Shown here piece by piece: positions 40,708 to 49,272 of a stretch of 64,000 nt of DNA. This DNA is from Pythium myriotylum. Its lineage: Eukaryota; Oomycota; Peronosporomycetes; Pythiales; Pythiaceae. The notes under the pieces are model-generated. The model saw nothing but the letters and a program-made list of their open reading frames with translations. It was not told the origin of the DNA and ran no database searches. A program made the translations under genes and the position numbers. How positions within the stretch are numbered: position 1 is the first letter of the stretch; every line of letters starts with the position of its first letter. Location: assembly GCA_023091665.1 (NCBI GenBank), contig JALJCQ010000003.1, positions 1,550,001 to 1,614,000 of the forward strand, read 5' to 3'.

Positions 40708-41757
40708 ATGGTGGCGCTCGTGACGAAGGCGGTGGCGCCGGCGCTCAAGTGCGTCTCGCGCGCGCGACGGGAGAGACGCTCGCAGCCTCACTGACGCGCC
40801 GTGTTCTGTGGGGTTTCGTAGGACGGCCGGCCAGCAGGTCCGCGGCATGGCGACCGAGAAGCAGAGTACGTGGTCGACGTCGCGGCCGCGATTGCGCGCA
40901 AGATCTGACCCCGAATGGCCTGCTAAACAGTTCAGATGCGTATCGTCGCGACCTCCAACATCGCCAAGATCACCAAGTCGATGAAGATGGTGTCGGCGGC
41001 CAAGATGCGCGGCGCTGAGCAGCGTCTCACGGGCGGCCGCCCGTTCGTCGCCTGGCTCGACAACACCTCGGGCAAGAACCGCGTCGTCGAGCGCGATGGT
41101 GTCGTGCCGAACGAGGAGCTCGAGGGCGAGAACAACCTCTTCTTCGTCATCTCGTCGGACCGTGGCCTCTGTGGTGGTATCAACTCGGGTATCGCCAAGA
41201 CCGTGCGCAAGCAGTTCGCCCACTTCGACAAGTCGGGTGTGGAATTGTTCGTGCTCGGTGATAAGGGTCGCGCCCAGCTCCGCCGCGATTTCTCCAACCA
41301 GATCCGCGGCTCGGCCACCGAGGCGTACGCCAACCCGCCCACCTTCACGGTCGCCAGCGCTATCGCCGAGCTCGTCATCGCCTCGGCGCGCGAGAACGAG
41401 AAGGTCCACGTCGTGTTCAACAAGTTCGTGTCGGCCATCGCGTACCAGCCGTCGATCCGCTCGCTGGCCGTGTCGGCCTCGTCGGAGGACTTCGACCAGT
41501 ACGAGCTTGAGCCGGAGGAGAAGAACGAGCTGCTCGAGGACCTGAAGGAGTTCGAGATCGCCAGCGCTATCTTCCACGGTATCATTGAGAACTCGACGTC
41601 GGAGGAGAGCTCGCGTATGTCGGCCATGGAGAACGCTACCAACAACGCGCAGGAACTCATCCAGACGCTTACGCTCAGCTACAACAAGGCTCGTCAGGCT
41701 CGCATTACCACCGAGCTTATTGAGATTATCTCGGGTGCCTCCTCGCTCGACGGTTAA
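40708..41757 (+). CDS. ATP5C1: Mitochondrial F1F0 ATP synthase subunit gamma
   Basis: Exons 40708-40748, 40822-40865 and 40931-41757 give 303 residues. The N-terminus (MVALVTKAVAPALKTAGQQ with RGMATEKQ) is a mitochondrial presequence with a probable cleavage site near RGM. The mature protein starts IQMRIVATSNIAKITKSMKMVSAAKM, the conserved N-terminal helix of the rotor shaft, and ends QARITTELIEIISGASSL, the conserved C-terminal helix. SSDRGLCGGINS in the middle is diagnostic. Role: central stalk of F1, coupling proton flow through F0 to ATP synthesis. Intron phases (2 and 1) fit. The second intron has a TGCTAAACAG branch-acceptor. The long minus-strand ORF opposite is a shadow. Confidence 0.96.
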
Positions 41758-42326
41758 GCTGTACGTTGTTCGTTCGTGCGCGCGCGTCGTGGATCGTGTG
41801 GGCAGTTTGGATGACGTAGAAGAAGTCTTCGAGGCCATTCGTCTACAGAGCGGGCGTTGAGTTCTCCAGGGCTTTGATAAAGCGACAACCAATAAGGGAA
41901 ATCATGAAACGAAGTCGGTCTCATTTATTGATTTGGCGGGGAACGCACGACAGGCATATCTGAACATACTTGAAGTGCACAGCAACGACGGAGTTCATGT
42001 CCTGATCATAGAGCCTGCTCATGATGGGTGAAACTGTGATGCAGGTAGGTCCAAATGGATAGAAGATCGCGGAAAATGAGTAGTCAAAGAGCGTAATGTG
42101 AAATCTACAAGGTTACCCCCGCAAGGGGGGTTCAGAAATTCAGTGAAGCCGCATATGAGGAGTCGATTCCACGGTAATCTTTAGTAAAAGGCGAAAGATT
42201 AGTGCGTGATGAAATCAACTCTGCGGGTTGCTCCTCCTGTTGAGCTGGTACGAAACAATGTATGTCCAAAACCTCCCGTACGTGCTTTTGGCAAATTGAG
42301 CCATCAATAGTGACATCTTCAGAAAA
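41758..42326. other. Intergenic, nothing recognised
   Basis: 3' flank of ATP synthase gamma and 5' flank of the RS gene. A short inverted pair CCCCCGCAAGGGGGG lies at about 42116-42130. Confidence 0.4.
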
Positions 42327-43127
42327 ATGACAATGTCTTGGTGGCATCCCCCGAAAGCAACTTTGCGTGCAATGCCCAGTCGAAGTCGATCAAGGGGACG
42401 CGATGGACGCCGTCTGACAGCGCGCAAGAGGAGTCTCAGTCGCGAGCGCCGTGTCGTGAATACAGAGCGAAAGTATGAGAAGTCTCCACCTCGAAGGAGT
42501 CGCAGTCGCAGTCCTCGGCGGGGACGAACGAGGAGTCGGAGTAGCGGACGCCGCGAGACTCTGAGACACAACGCCCGCTCTCGAAGTCGCAGCTCGGAGC
42601 GCAAATTCTATCGAAATCCGCGAAGTAGTTCCCGTAGTTCCTCGCCTCGAGATCGCCGTGGTGGTTCATCACCAAGCCCACCCTCTCATGGCTCAGGCGA
42701 CGACCGCAATAGGCGGCTTGAACACAAGGAGCGGAAGGTAAAGAAGGCGAAGAAGGACAAGAAGGCAAAGAAACAAAAGAAAAAGAAGCAAGACTCTCCG
42801 ATGCGAACCTCATCAGCTTCGTGTTCACCGGATGAACGAGGAGATAACGGTCAAGAAGGTGAAAAGTCTGATCTTGGTCAGTCAGCCACCGAGACGACAG
42901 TGATCGACGACGCCAAATCCTTTTTTGCACGACTGAAGGAGCAAGAGTCGACGAAGCAAATGATTGGGACGGTTCATGCGAGCGGCGTGCGTCCGGCAGC
43001 CTCATCTTCCGCGGCTCCGAGCGATCAATGGGAGTGCAGCAAGGCCGGCTGTGGCCACAAGAACTCAAAGTATTCAACCGCTTGCAGCAAGTGCGGAGCA
43101 ATGAAGCGTATGTCGGAGTGGAGATAG
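42327..43127 (+). CDS. RS-rich protein with C-terminal RanBP2-type zinc finger
   Basis: The 266-residue frame starts at ATG 42327; an ATG at 42372 (MPSRSRSRGRD) is equally plausible. Residues 15-115 are an Arg/Ser domain as in splicing regulators. A Lys-rich block follows (KVKKAKKDKKAKKQKKKK, likely nuclear localisation), then an acidic segment and DDAKSFFARLKEQ. The C-terminal WECSKAGCGHKNSKYSTACSKCG has the W-x-C-x4-C-x10-C-x2-C spacing of RanBP2 fingers, which in ZRANB2-like proteins bind single-stranded RNA. A role in pre-mRNA splicing is likely by family. No introns detected. Confidence 0.8.
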   Translation: MTMSWWHPPKATLRAMPSRSRSRGRDGRRLTARKRSLSRERRVVNTERKYEKSPPRRSRSRSPRRGRTRSRSSGRRETLRHNARSRSRSSERKFYRNPRSSSRSSSPRDRRGGSSPSPPSHGSGDDRNRRLEHKERKVKKAKKDKKAKKQKKKKQDSPMRTSSASCSPDERGDNGQEGEKSDLGQSATETTVIDDAKSFFARLKEQESTKQMIGTVHASGVRPAASSSAAPSDQWECSKAGCGHKNSKYSTACSKCGAMKRMSEWR

Positions 43128-43137
43128 GACGGAATTG

Positions 43138-43716
43138 TCACCCCAGTACAAGACAAGCACCCACTAGATTTGGAGAGTTCAAGTGGTTGACCCATGTCGC
43201 ATACTGTGACTCTCTTCCAACGCAAGACTCATCGAAGATGGTGACGAGTGCCCACACGAAATACTCCACCAAGGTATCGACACTTGTCGGCCTCACACGC
43301 AGTGGATGGTAACTGGCCATTGCGTAGCCACGACCGTTCATGTCAATTAGATCAATTTTTCCCCTCTCATCTCCCTTCTTCACTGGCGAGTCTCCAGAAG
43401 TGATAGAAGGAATGGAACTCATTCGATCCAGAAATTTTGGATCCAAAAATGCAGAAATCAGCCCCTTCCCCATCGCATGAGACAGAAACAGCTCCATTAA
43501 CCGGATTATACACCAGTTGGAAAGGCGAAAACGCTGTGACAAACCCTCTTCGGACGGTTTAGTACCCGATTTGAGGCGGTATTTACTAGATAAGACCTCT
43601 TTCCTCATGGGTGCTGGGGCGAACCAACTGGTGCGAGAGAGGCTCACATCTGTGGAGAGACTGCCCAGACCAAGAGAAGCTGACTTGGCGAACGAAGCCA
43701 CCTTCGCGCCCACCAT
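43138..43716 (-). CDS. Uncertain ORF divergent from PH gene
   Basis: The frame is open from above 43755 to 43138; the ATG at 43716 (MVGAKVASFAKSAS) avoids overlap with the PH gene start at 43737. The C-terminal half (LIDMNGRGYAMASYHPLRVRP, then VEYFVWALVTIFDES) looks protein-like, with conserved-looking Trp and Pro, but I cannot assign a family. It may be a fragment of a larger gene or a chance ORF. It would share a very short divergent region with the PH gene. Confidence 0.3.
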   Translation of the reverse strand: MVGAKVASFAKSASLGLGSLSTDVSLSRTSWFAPAPMRKEVLSSKYRLKSGTKPSEEGLSQRFRLSNWCIIRLMELFLSHAMGKGLISAFLDPKFLDRMSSIPSITSGDSPVKKGDERGKIDLIDMNGRGYAMASYHPLRVRPTSVDTLVEYFVWALVTIFDESCVGRESQYATWVNHLNSPNLVGACLVLG

Positions 43717-43736
43717 TCCTCTAATTTCTCCTCGCC

Positions 43737-45230
43737 ATGACGAGTGAACAGACACTGCGCACGGGCGTGCTTTTCAAGAAAGGCTCCGGCACGGGTCCCT
43801 TCGGACGACGCAACTGGAAGCCGCGCTACTTCGTCCTCACGCCGCGGAAGCTCTCCTACTACACGTACGAAGACGGCGACCTCAAGGGAGAGGTGGACCT
43901 CTCGGGCTGCAATGAGCAGTCCATCGAAGTCATGCCCGCCGACTCGATGAAGACCGGCAGCTCAGCGTCGACGATCTGGCGTATTGCGATCAACGCGGCC
44001 GACAGGCGGCTGATCGTCGCTGCTGGGACCGAGTTGGAGATGAACGACTGGGTCGAGCAACTGCTCGTCGCCTTCCACATTAACAGCGGACAGCCACTGC
44101 CGCAGCGACGATCCGTCATGCATGCGCCTCCATCGGTCCCAGCGCATGGCCCAGGCTCACACGCACACGCGGACCAAGACGTTGCCCGCAACACGATTAC
44201 CGACTTCCAGAACTTTGCGGTTGCGCGACGTTCCGTGGGCGGGGCTGTTCGCGCCAGTATTGGAGCTCATTCGGGTCACGAATTCCGTCTCTCAGACGAG
44301 CATGAGCGGCAAAAGCAGGCTGAGCAGCACCGACTGGACGAGAAACGACAGCTCGCGGAGATGGAGGCCGAGCGCCTTCGAGAAGAAGAACTACTTCAGG
44401 CGCATTTGCGAAGTCAAGCAGAGGAGAGACGGAAGCAGAAGGAGGTAGCTGCGCACATGCACCAGCAGGAAGAAGAGGAGAAGCAACACGAGGTTGAAGA
44501 TATCAAACGCAAAGAGGACGTTCTCGAGGAGCAGCGTCGTCTGAAGCGGGAGCAACACGAACGCGAGCGCTTGGAAGCGGAACGAATCATGCGCGAAAAG
44601 GAGCTGCAAGAACAGCAGAAGCAGCGCGAAGAGCAAGCCCTTGAGGAGCAACGCCGACTGAAGCGGGAGCAGCACGAGCGCGAGCGCCTGGAAGCAGAGC
44701 GAGTCCTGCGCGAAAAGGAGCTGCAAGAGCAGCAGAAACAGCGTGAAGAGGAGCTTCTCGAGGAGCAGCGTCGATTGAAGCGGGAGCAACATGAGCGCGA
44801 GCGCTTGGAAGCGGAGCGAATGATGCGCGAAATGGAGCTGAAAGAGCAGCAGAAGAAGCAGGAGGTGCAAGAGGTGCAAGTTCATCGGCAGGTCCAAGAG
44901 ATCCACCGCGTTGTTGAAGTTCACCGACGGGAAGTCGTGGAGCACATCCCTTCGTCTCCCGTTCGCTCGCCCATCGTCACTCCTCCGTCCGCGCCATCTC
45001 CGCCGCAACGTTCTTCCCTCATCGGAGACGCGAAGAAAGAGGCGATGATGCGGCAACAGGCCGAGCACAATAAGCGACGAGAGGCCGCGATCAAGGAGCA
45101 GCAGGAGCAGATGCGGCAGGAGTACCTGTCCCAGGGAGCGCGCTCGCCCCCGCGCAGCCCGACGAGACCTCAAGTCGAAGTCCACCGACCGACGACTCCG
45201 GTCAAGGGCATGTCGTCGGTGGAGTTTTGA
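43737..45230 (+). CDS. PH-domain protein with long coiled coil of 39-residue repeats
   Basis: A single exon of 497 residues. The PH domain (about 8-120) has LRTGVLFKKGSGTGPFGRRNWKPRYFVLT, a polybasic phosphoinositide loop, YYTYEDGDLKGEVDLS and the C-terminal helix EMNDWVEQLLVAF. The motif ITDFQNFAVARRSV is shared with the PH gene at 35692. Residues about 185-390 are Glu/Gln/Arg/Lys heptads. Three 117-bp tandem units start at 44523, 44640 and 44757, each encoding LEEQRRLKREQHERERLEAE followed by a variable half. The tail is Pro/Ser-rich with SPP and SPVRSP motifs. Likely a membrane-tethered scaffold (inference). ATG at 43737. Confidence 0.85.
   Translation: MTSEQTLRTGVLFKKGSGTGPFGRRNWKPRYFVLTPRKLSYYTYEDGDLKGEVDLSGCNEQSIEVMPADSMKTGSSASTIWRIAINAADRRLIVAAGTELEMNDWVEQLLVAFHINSGQPLPQRRSVMHAPPSVPAHGPGSHAHADQDVARNTITDFQNFAVARRSVGGAVRASIGAHSGHEFRLSDEHERQKQAEQHRLDEKRQLAEMEAERLREEELLQAHLRSQAEERRKQKEVAAHMHQQEEEEKQHEVEDIKRKEDVLEEQRRLKREQHERERLEAERIMREKELQEQQKQREEQALEEQRRLKREQHERERLEAERVLREKELQEQQKQREEELLEEQRRLKREQHERERLEAERMMREMELKEQQKKQEVQEVQVHRQVQEIHRVVEVHRREVVEHIPSSPVRSPIVTPPSAPSPPQRSSLIGDAKKEAMMRQQAEHNKRREAAIKEQQEQMRQEYLSQGARSPPRSPTRPQVEVHRPTTPVKGMSSVEF
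44523..44873 (+). repeat. Three tandem 117-bp units inside the PH/coiled-coil gene
   Basis: Units begin at 44523, 44640 and 44757 with CTYGAGGAGCARCGYCG. Each is exactly 39 codons, keeping the frame and the coiled-coil register. Confidence 0.85.
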
Positions 45231-45659
45231 TATCGTGAGCCGACGCATTGGCGAAGCCACTTGAGACCATGTCACACGTTGAGGGGTCTCGACAAGTCGA
45301 ATGGAATCAGACTCGAAACCAGCGAGGAAGTTTACTGTAAGCTAACTGCTGAAAACCTCTATCTTATAATATATGACCGCTCCAGAGAGCTTTAAATTAC
45401 GTTCTTTTTGTCTTTGCAGCGTGGTTCTTGTGCGCAAAAAAGATGCCCAAAGGAGTCAGGACCAATTCAACTACCTCAGGAAAACATATAGCCGTCCCAA
45501 CTTGATTTAGCTAACAAGCTAGAAAAAGTTCAAGTACCTTTGTGAATACATGACCTGTGTATCTTCGATACTGACCGAATAGTGACTGAATCCACTGCTC
45601 ATGGTGTTGTTGTGCATTGTGAGAATCAAAGTTCGAAGCGGAAGCTGACGCGGACAGCT
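45231..45659. other. Intergenic, 5' region of SAP30-PHD gene
   Basis: AT-rich sequence with TATAATATATG near 45365. No gene recognised. Confidence 0.4.
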
Positions 45660-47212
45660 ATGGCCGATTTGCTCATGGAGACGCGCGCGGGCGGCAATTG
45701 GTCTTCGCATGCCAGCGAACTCGAAGAGAAGGCGCAGGCGCCAGCGGCAGCGACGGGCCACGAGCCTCGTAGCCTGCGGCAACAGTACCCTCTCAACATG
45801 ACTGTCGATTTCACAAAGTTGCGCGTGCGTTCATTTGAATTGGGCGGCTTCGAGGGCGATGCAATGCGCTCATGTGGGTTGATCGATGTGCAGGCGAACG
45901 CGCTGCGCCGCTACATGGCGTTCCACGGCATCCAGGAGATCCCCGGAAGCTCTCGGGATCAACTGGCTATTGTTGTGGCTCGGTCAGTGTTGATCGTGTT
46001 TTCTCTTGTGCTCGATTCGCGTGTTGCTCACATGGGTGCTTTTATAGACACTTCAGCGAGCAATGCAAGCTCACAGATGAAGAGACCAGCATTGCGTCGT
46101 TTCTTGGCTACGTAGGGAGTTGAAACGACGCGCGCACTTGTGGAACTCTGAAGTAAAGGCTGCTGTGTTGGTGTTCGTAGATCAAAGGCGCCCGCGTGCA
46201 ACAAGGCTCCAGCGAAAGTGCTAGTGATTCGTCGGATGACTCGGACGAAATGGAGAGTGATGGGTTTGAAGGGCGTTCAGCCTCGCATTTGCACAACTTC
46301 TCGCTCGGTGGCAGACATGACGATGGCGACACGGATAACAACTCATCCTCCTCCAGCTCAGAAGAAGACGAGGTGGATCTTTCTTCAGCAATCTTTCTTC
46401 TTTGCAGCTGAACACTGAATGCTGGGATATTTCCTTCTAGGATGGGATGAGTGATACGATGCGGGGGAAGAAGCCAAAGCGTTCTCGATCCCAGAGCTCT
46501 TCTGCAAAGAAGCACCGATTAAAGTCAAAGTCCTCCAGCTCTTCTTCAAAGAGCAAGAATAAGAAGCAACGAAGGACAAGGCTTTATTGCATTTGCAAGG
46601 GCGCAAGCTTCGGCAACATGATTGCGTGCGATAACAAGAAGTGCTCCGACCGTTCTAACTGGTACCACATGGCTTGTGTGGATCTCGACCCGTCCGAGGA
46701 CCCTCCAGAGACCTGGTACTGTCCGTCATGCCAGGAAGTCGATGCAGAGGACGTCCCAGAGAACCGTACGTTGCAGCTTGAGGTTTGGGTTTCCTCGTTG
46801 CCATGGTGAACCTGGCTGTGATATGTGTCTAGAGTATCGGAAACCTGTGGCAAGTGTAACCTACGGAGATATGATCTCGCACGCGCTAACAGCCCTACCG
46901 GACGGCAAGGTATGGAATGAAACCGTGATGGGGAAATCAACGGGCGGAAGACTGCAGCTAGCATGCCATAGGGTTCGTTTAAAGAAATTTGCGACTTCGT
47001 CGAGAAGCAGTACGAGAGTCAACTCAACTGGAAACTCGAGAGGTATGATCAGCCTTTGTTTGCCGCGGGTGAGCGGAGGAACTGAGAGATTTTCTCCCAG
47101 CGATCAGCGCAAATCGCCCGTGTGGAAGTCGTCTGTCCGCAAGATCCTCTTCTCCAACATGCGCTTCCGAAAGCACCCTGACGACAAGGGGCTCTTCTGC
47201 TTGGCAGCATGA
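45660..47212 (+). CDS. SAP30-like Sin3-binding / PHD finger / winged-helix protein
   Basis: Seven exons (45660-45982, 46048-46111, 46181-46372, 46441-46765, 46833-46909, 46972-47042, 47101-47212) give 387 residues with all phases consistent. Residues about 45-125 resemble the SAP30 Sin3-binding domain (VDFTKLRV, ALRRYMAFHGIQEIPGSSRDQLAIVVARHF). An acidic Ser stretch and a Lys/Ser stretch follow. A PHD finger (YCICKGASFGNMIACDNKKC, then WYHMACV and WYCPSC) resembles the ING class that reads methylated H3K4. The C-terminal about 80 residues (YGDMISHALTALPDGKGSFKEICDFVEKQYE, then VRKILFSNMRFRK) look like a winged helix. Likely a chromatin protein of a Sin3-histone deacetylase complex (inference). 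The ATG at 45660 has Kozak context. Confidence 0.78.
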
Positions 47213-47547
47213 GGTCCTCATTGCGCTGTCTGCTTATGTATGAGGCCGTTGCGTGTTTTGAGACACGGCATCGGCGTCCGGTGGGCCATCCCGGACAACC
47301 ATGGTCGTGGTCATGCTGTATGCTCTCCTTTGAATTGATAATCGCGGAAGGACAAGTAAAACGCCCCGGGGAAATGAAAGGCAACACCGCGCGGCAGTAA
47401 CTGTGCATCAATCGAGATCGTGTTTGTTTGGTTTGGGCATTGCAACGCGTCTCCTTTCTTACATCCTGTCAAAGCAGACGCAATAAAAACCTGGGGACGG
47501 AGTGGATCCGTCAATGCGTTCCTGGATTCAGCGACTAGCAGGAGCGC
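47213..47547. other. Convergent 3' region
   Basis: It lies between the stops of the SAP30-PHD gene and p23. No gene recognised. Confidence 0.45.
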
Positions 47548-48128
47548 TTAGTTCGGGTCTAGGTCAGGCAGATCCTCGTCGTCGCTGTCCTCCTCGTCGT
47601 CATCGCCGCCCATCATGCCAGCGTTCTGAGCCGCCATCATCTGGTTGATGTCAAAGCCACCGGCGCCGTTGAGCGCGCTGAGGTCGAAGCCGCCCTGTTC
47701 CTCCTCCTCGTCCTCGTCAACGTACTTGGCCCAGTCCGTGTGGACGTTTGTCTTCTCGAGCACCTTATCTTGCAGCAGTCGCGGCCAGAACTCCTCCTCC
47801 TTGTTCTTCTTCATGATGTGGAAGTGGACGTTGCGGTCGGCCTTGGCCCAGACGCTCTTGGCATCCTCCACGTCCACCTCCTTGAAAAAATCGAGCTGCA
47901 CTTCGTACTTCTTCCCGTTGCTCTCGCCGCTGCGGAACACGGCGCGCCCGTTCGGGTCAGCTGGGTGGATTCGGCGGAAAGAGTCTCTTTTCGCACGCAC
48001 CTGAACGAGAGCGACTTGTCCGTGAGCTTGACCTGCTCGCCCTTGACGTCCGGCAGGTCCACGGTCACGTAGATCGAGTCCTTGCGCTGCGCCCACTTCA
48101 CGGGCGCCCAGAGAGCCTTGTCCGCCAT
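47548..48128 (-). CDS. p23-like Hsp90 co-chaperone (CS domain)
   Basis: Exons 48128-48001 and 47929-47548 (71-nt intron at LSFS|GESNG) give 169 residues. The CS domain starts LWAPVKWAQRKDSIYVTVDLPDVKGEQVKLTDKSLSF and includes YEVQLDFFKEVDVEDAKSVW and the p23 signature NVHFHIMKKNKEEEFWPRLLQDK. WAKYVDEDEEEE and an acidic Gly/Met-rich tail (GGFDINQMMA, DDDEEDSDDEDLPDL) follow, as in p23/Sba1. Role: binds the ATP-bound closed form of Hsp90 and slows its ATPase. The start is the ATG at 48128. The first exon carries the beginning of the beta-sandwich only. Confidence 0.93.
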
Positions 48129-49272
48129 CGCTTCGTCTCCGTGGTCTCTATCTCCGAATGGATCAGCTCCTGAGGTTGGATATGATTCGCTCCCCTTCCA
48201 GAATTTCAATCTACAGACGGGTCTGGGCCGGCGAGTGGCTGAACGGGTTGACCTCCGGCCACCTCCGACCTGAACCCGTTTCTTCGCTCGTCATGTGGTC
48301 CACACGTCAGAACGTTACGAACCGATTGAAGTGTATCCGTTATCAAACTGGCTTCTGCCGGTCGCCAGGAAGCCAGTGCTGCCTGCCCTCCCGTGCCACG
48401 TCGAAATGATCACCAGCAGAGCCGCCGGCGACGCGTCGACGGCCGTCCGTCCACGCCTTTTGTCGCCGCCTGCAAGGGGCGCCGCTTTGCACAAGGGTCT
48501 CTCCGCGCGCGATCCGTTACAGGATCGGCTTTCGGCTTGACGCGCTGAGTCACAACTCAGCAAGCACGCCATTTGGCCGCGTGGAAAGCTCCGCGCGCGG
48601 CGGAAGGCTCCGGCGTCTGCAGCGCGCGTGTCTGGTTCCCCGGAAGAGTGCCGGACCCTGGTTCTGCGCTGCAACGTGGACTCTTGGGTTGACCCCTGCG
48701 GATCTGCTCGCCAGCGCCGAGGAGGCGGCTCGCAGTCTGGATCTCCTCACCCACTCGCACTGGAACCGGACACTGCTCGCCACGGTTCCACGGATTAGCG
48801 GACGACTGCGCTCCCTCCATTCGGATTCCTTCCTTGCTCGTGGACCAAGCAAGCCTTGCTTGGACAAAATCATCTGAGTCTGAGCCCAACTCAGGCTGTT
48901 TCGGCCAATGGGATCGCTTGAAGTTCGCCGCCCCCTCATCCAAACGCCGAGCGGCAGAGCCAGGGCGCCAGCCGGTTGCGACCGCACGACACATGGCTCC
49001 ACCGCCCAGCTGGCCGACGCCAACGTTGGAACAACTTGGACCGCGAGCAACCCCCCCCACGCCGACGGACCAACACACCAACAAATCCTCGGCACTCTCT
49101 TCCACGGGCATCTCGCTCGCTCGTCAGTTCCCCCCGTGACGAGGGAGAGTCGTGTCGCTGGCGGGCCGCCATCTGCGCGCTGCCGCCGAGAGCCCTCCGC
49201 TTCTCGCCGCCGAGAGCCCCCCTTCTCGCCCCCTCTCGCTCCGACTCGACTGGCTTAAGCATTTCGCGAACC
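48129..49272. other. GC-rich intergenic region, divergent
   Basis: It lies between the starts of p23 (minus) and the Q-rich gene (plus). Several overlapping ORFs on both strands lack any conserved domain. No RNA gene was recognised. Confidence 0.4.

Noticed and set aside
40684..41892. 402-codon minus-strand ORF
   Set aside because: Antisense to ATP synthase gamma; a result of biased GC-rich codons.
44391..45275. 294-codon minus-strand Leu-rich ORF resembling membrane segments
   Set aside because: Antisense to Glu/Gln coiled-coil codons, which always read Leu-rich on the other strand.
48550..49111. Overlapping minus-strand ORFs of about 180 codons
   Set aside because: Two overlapping frames of equal length in GC-rich DNA, no domain; likely chance.
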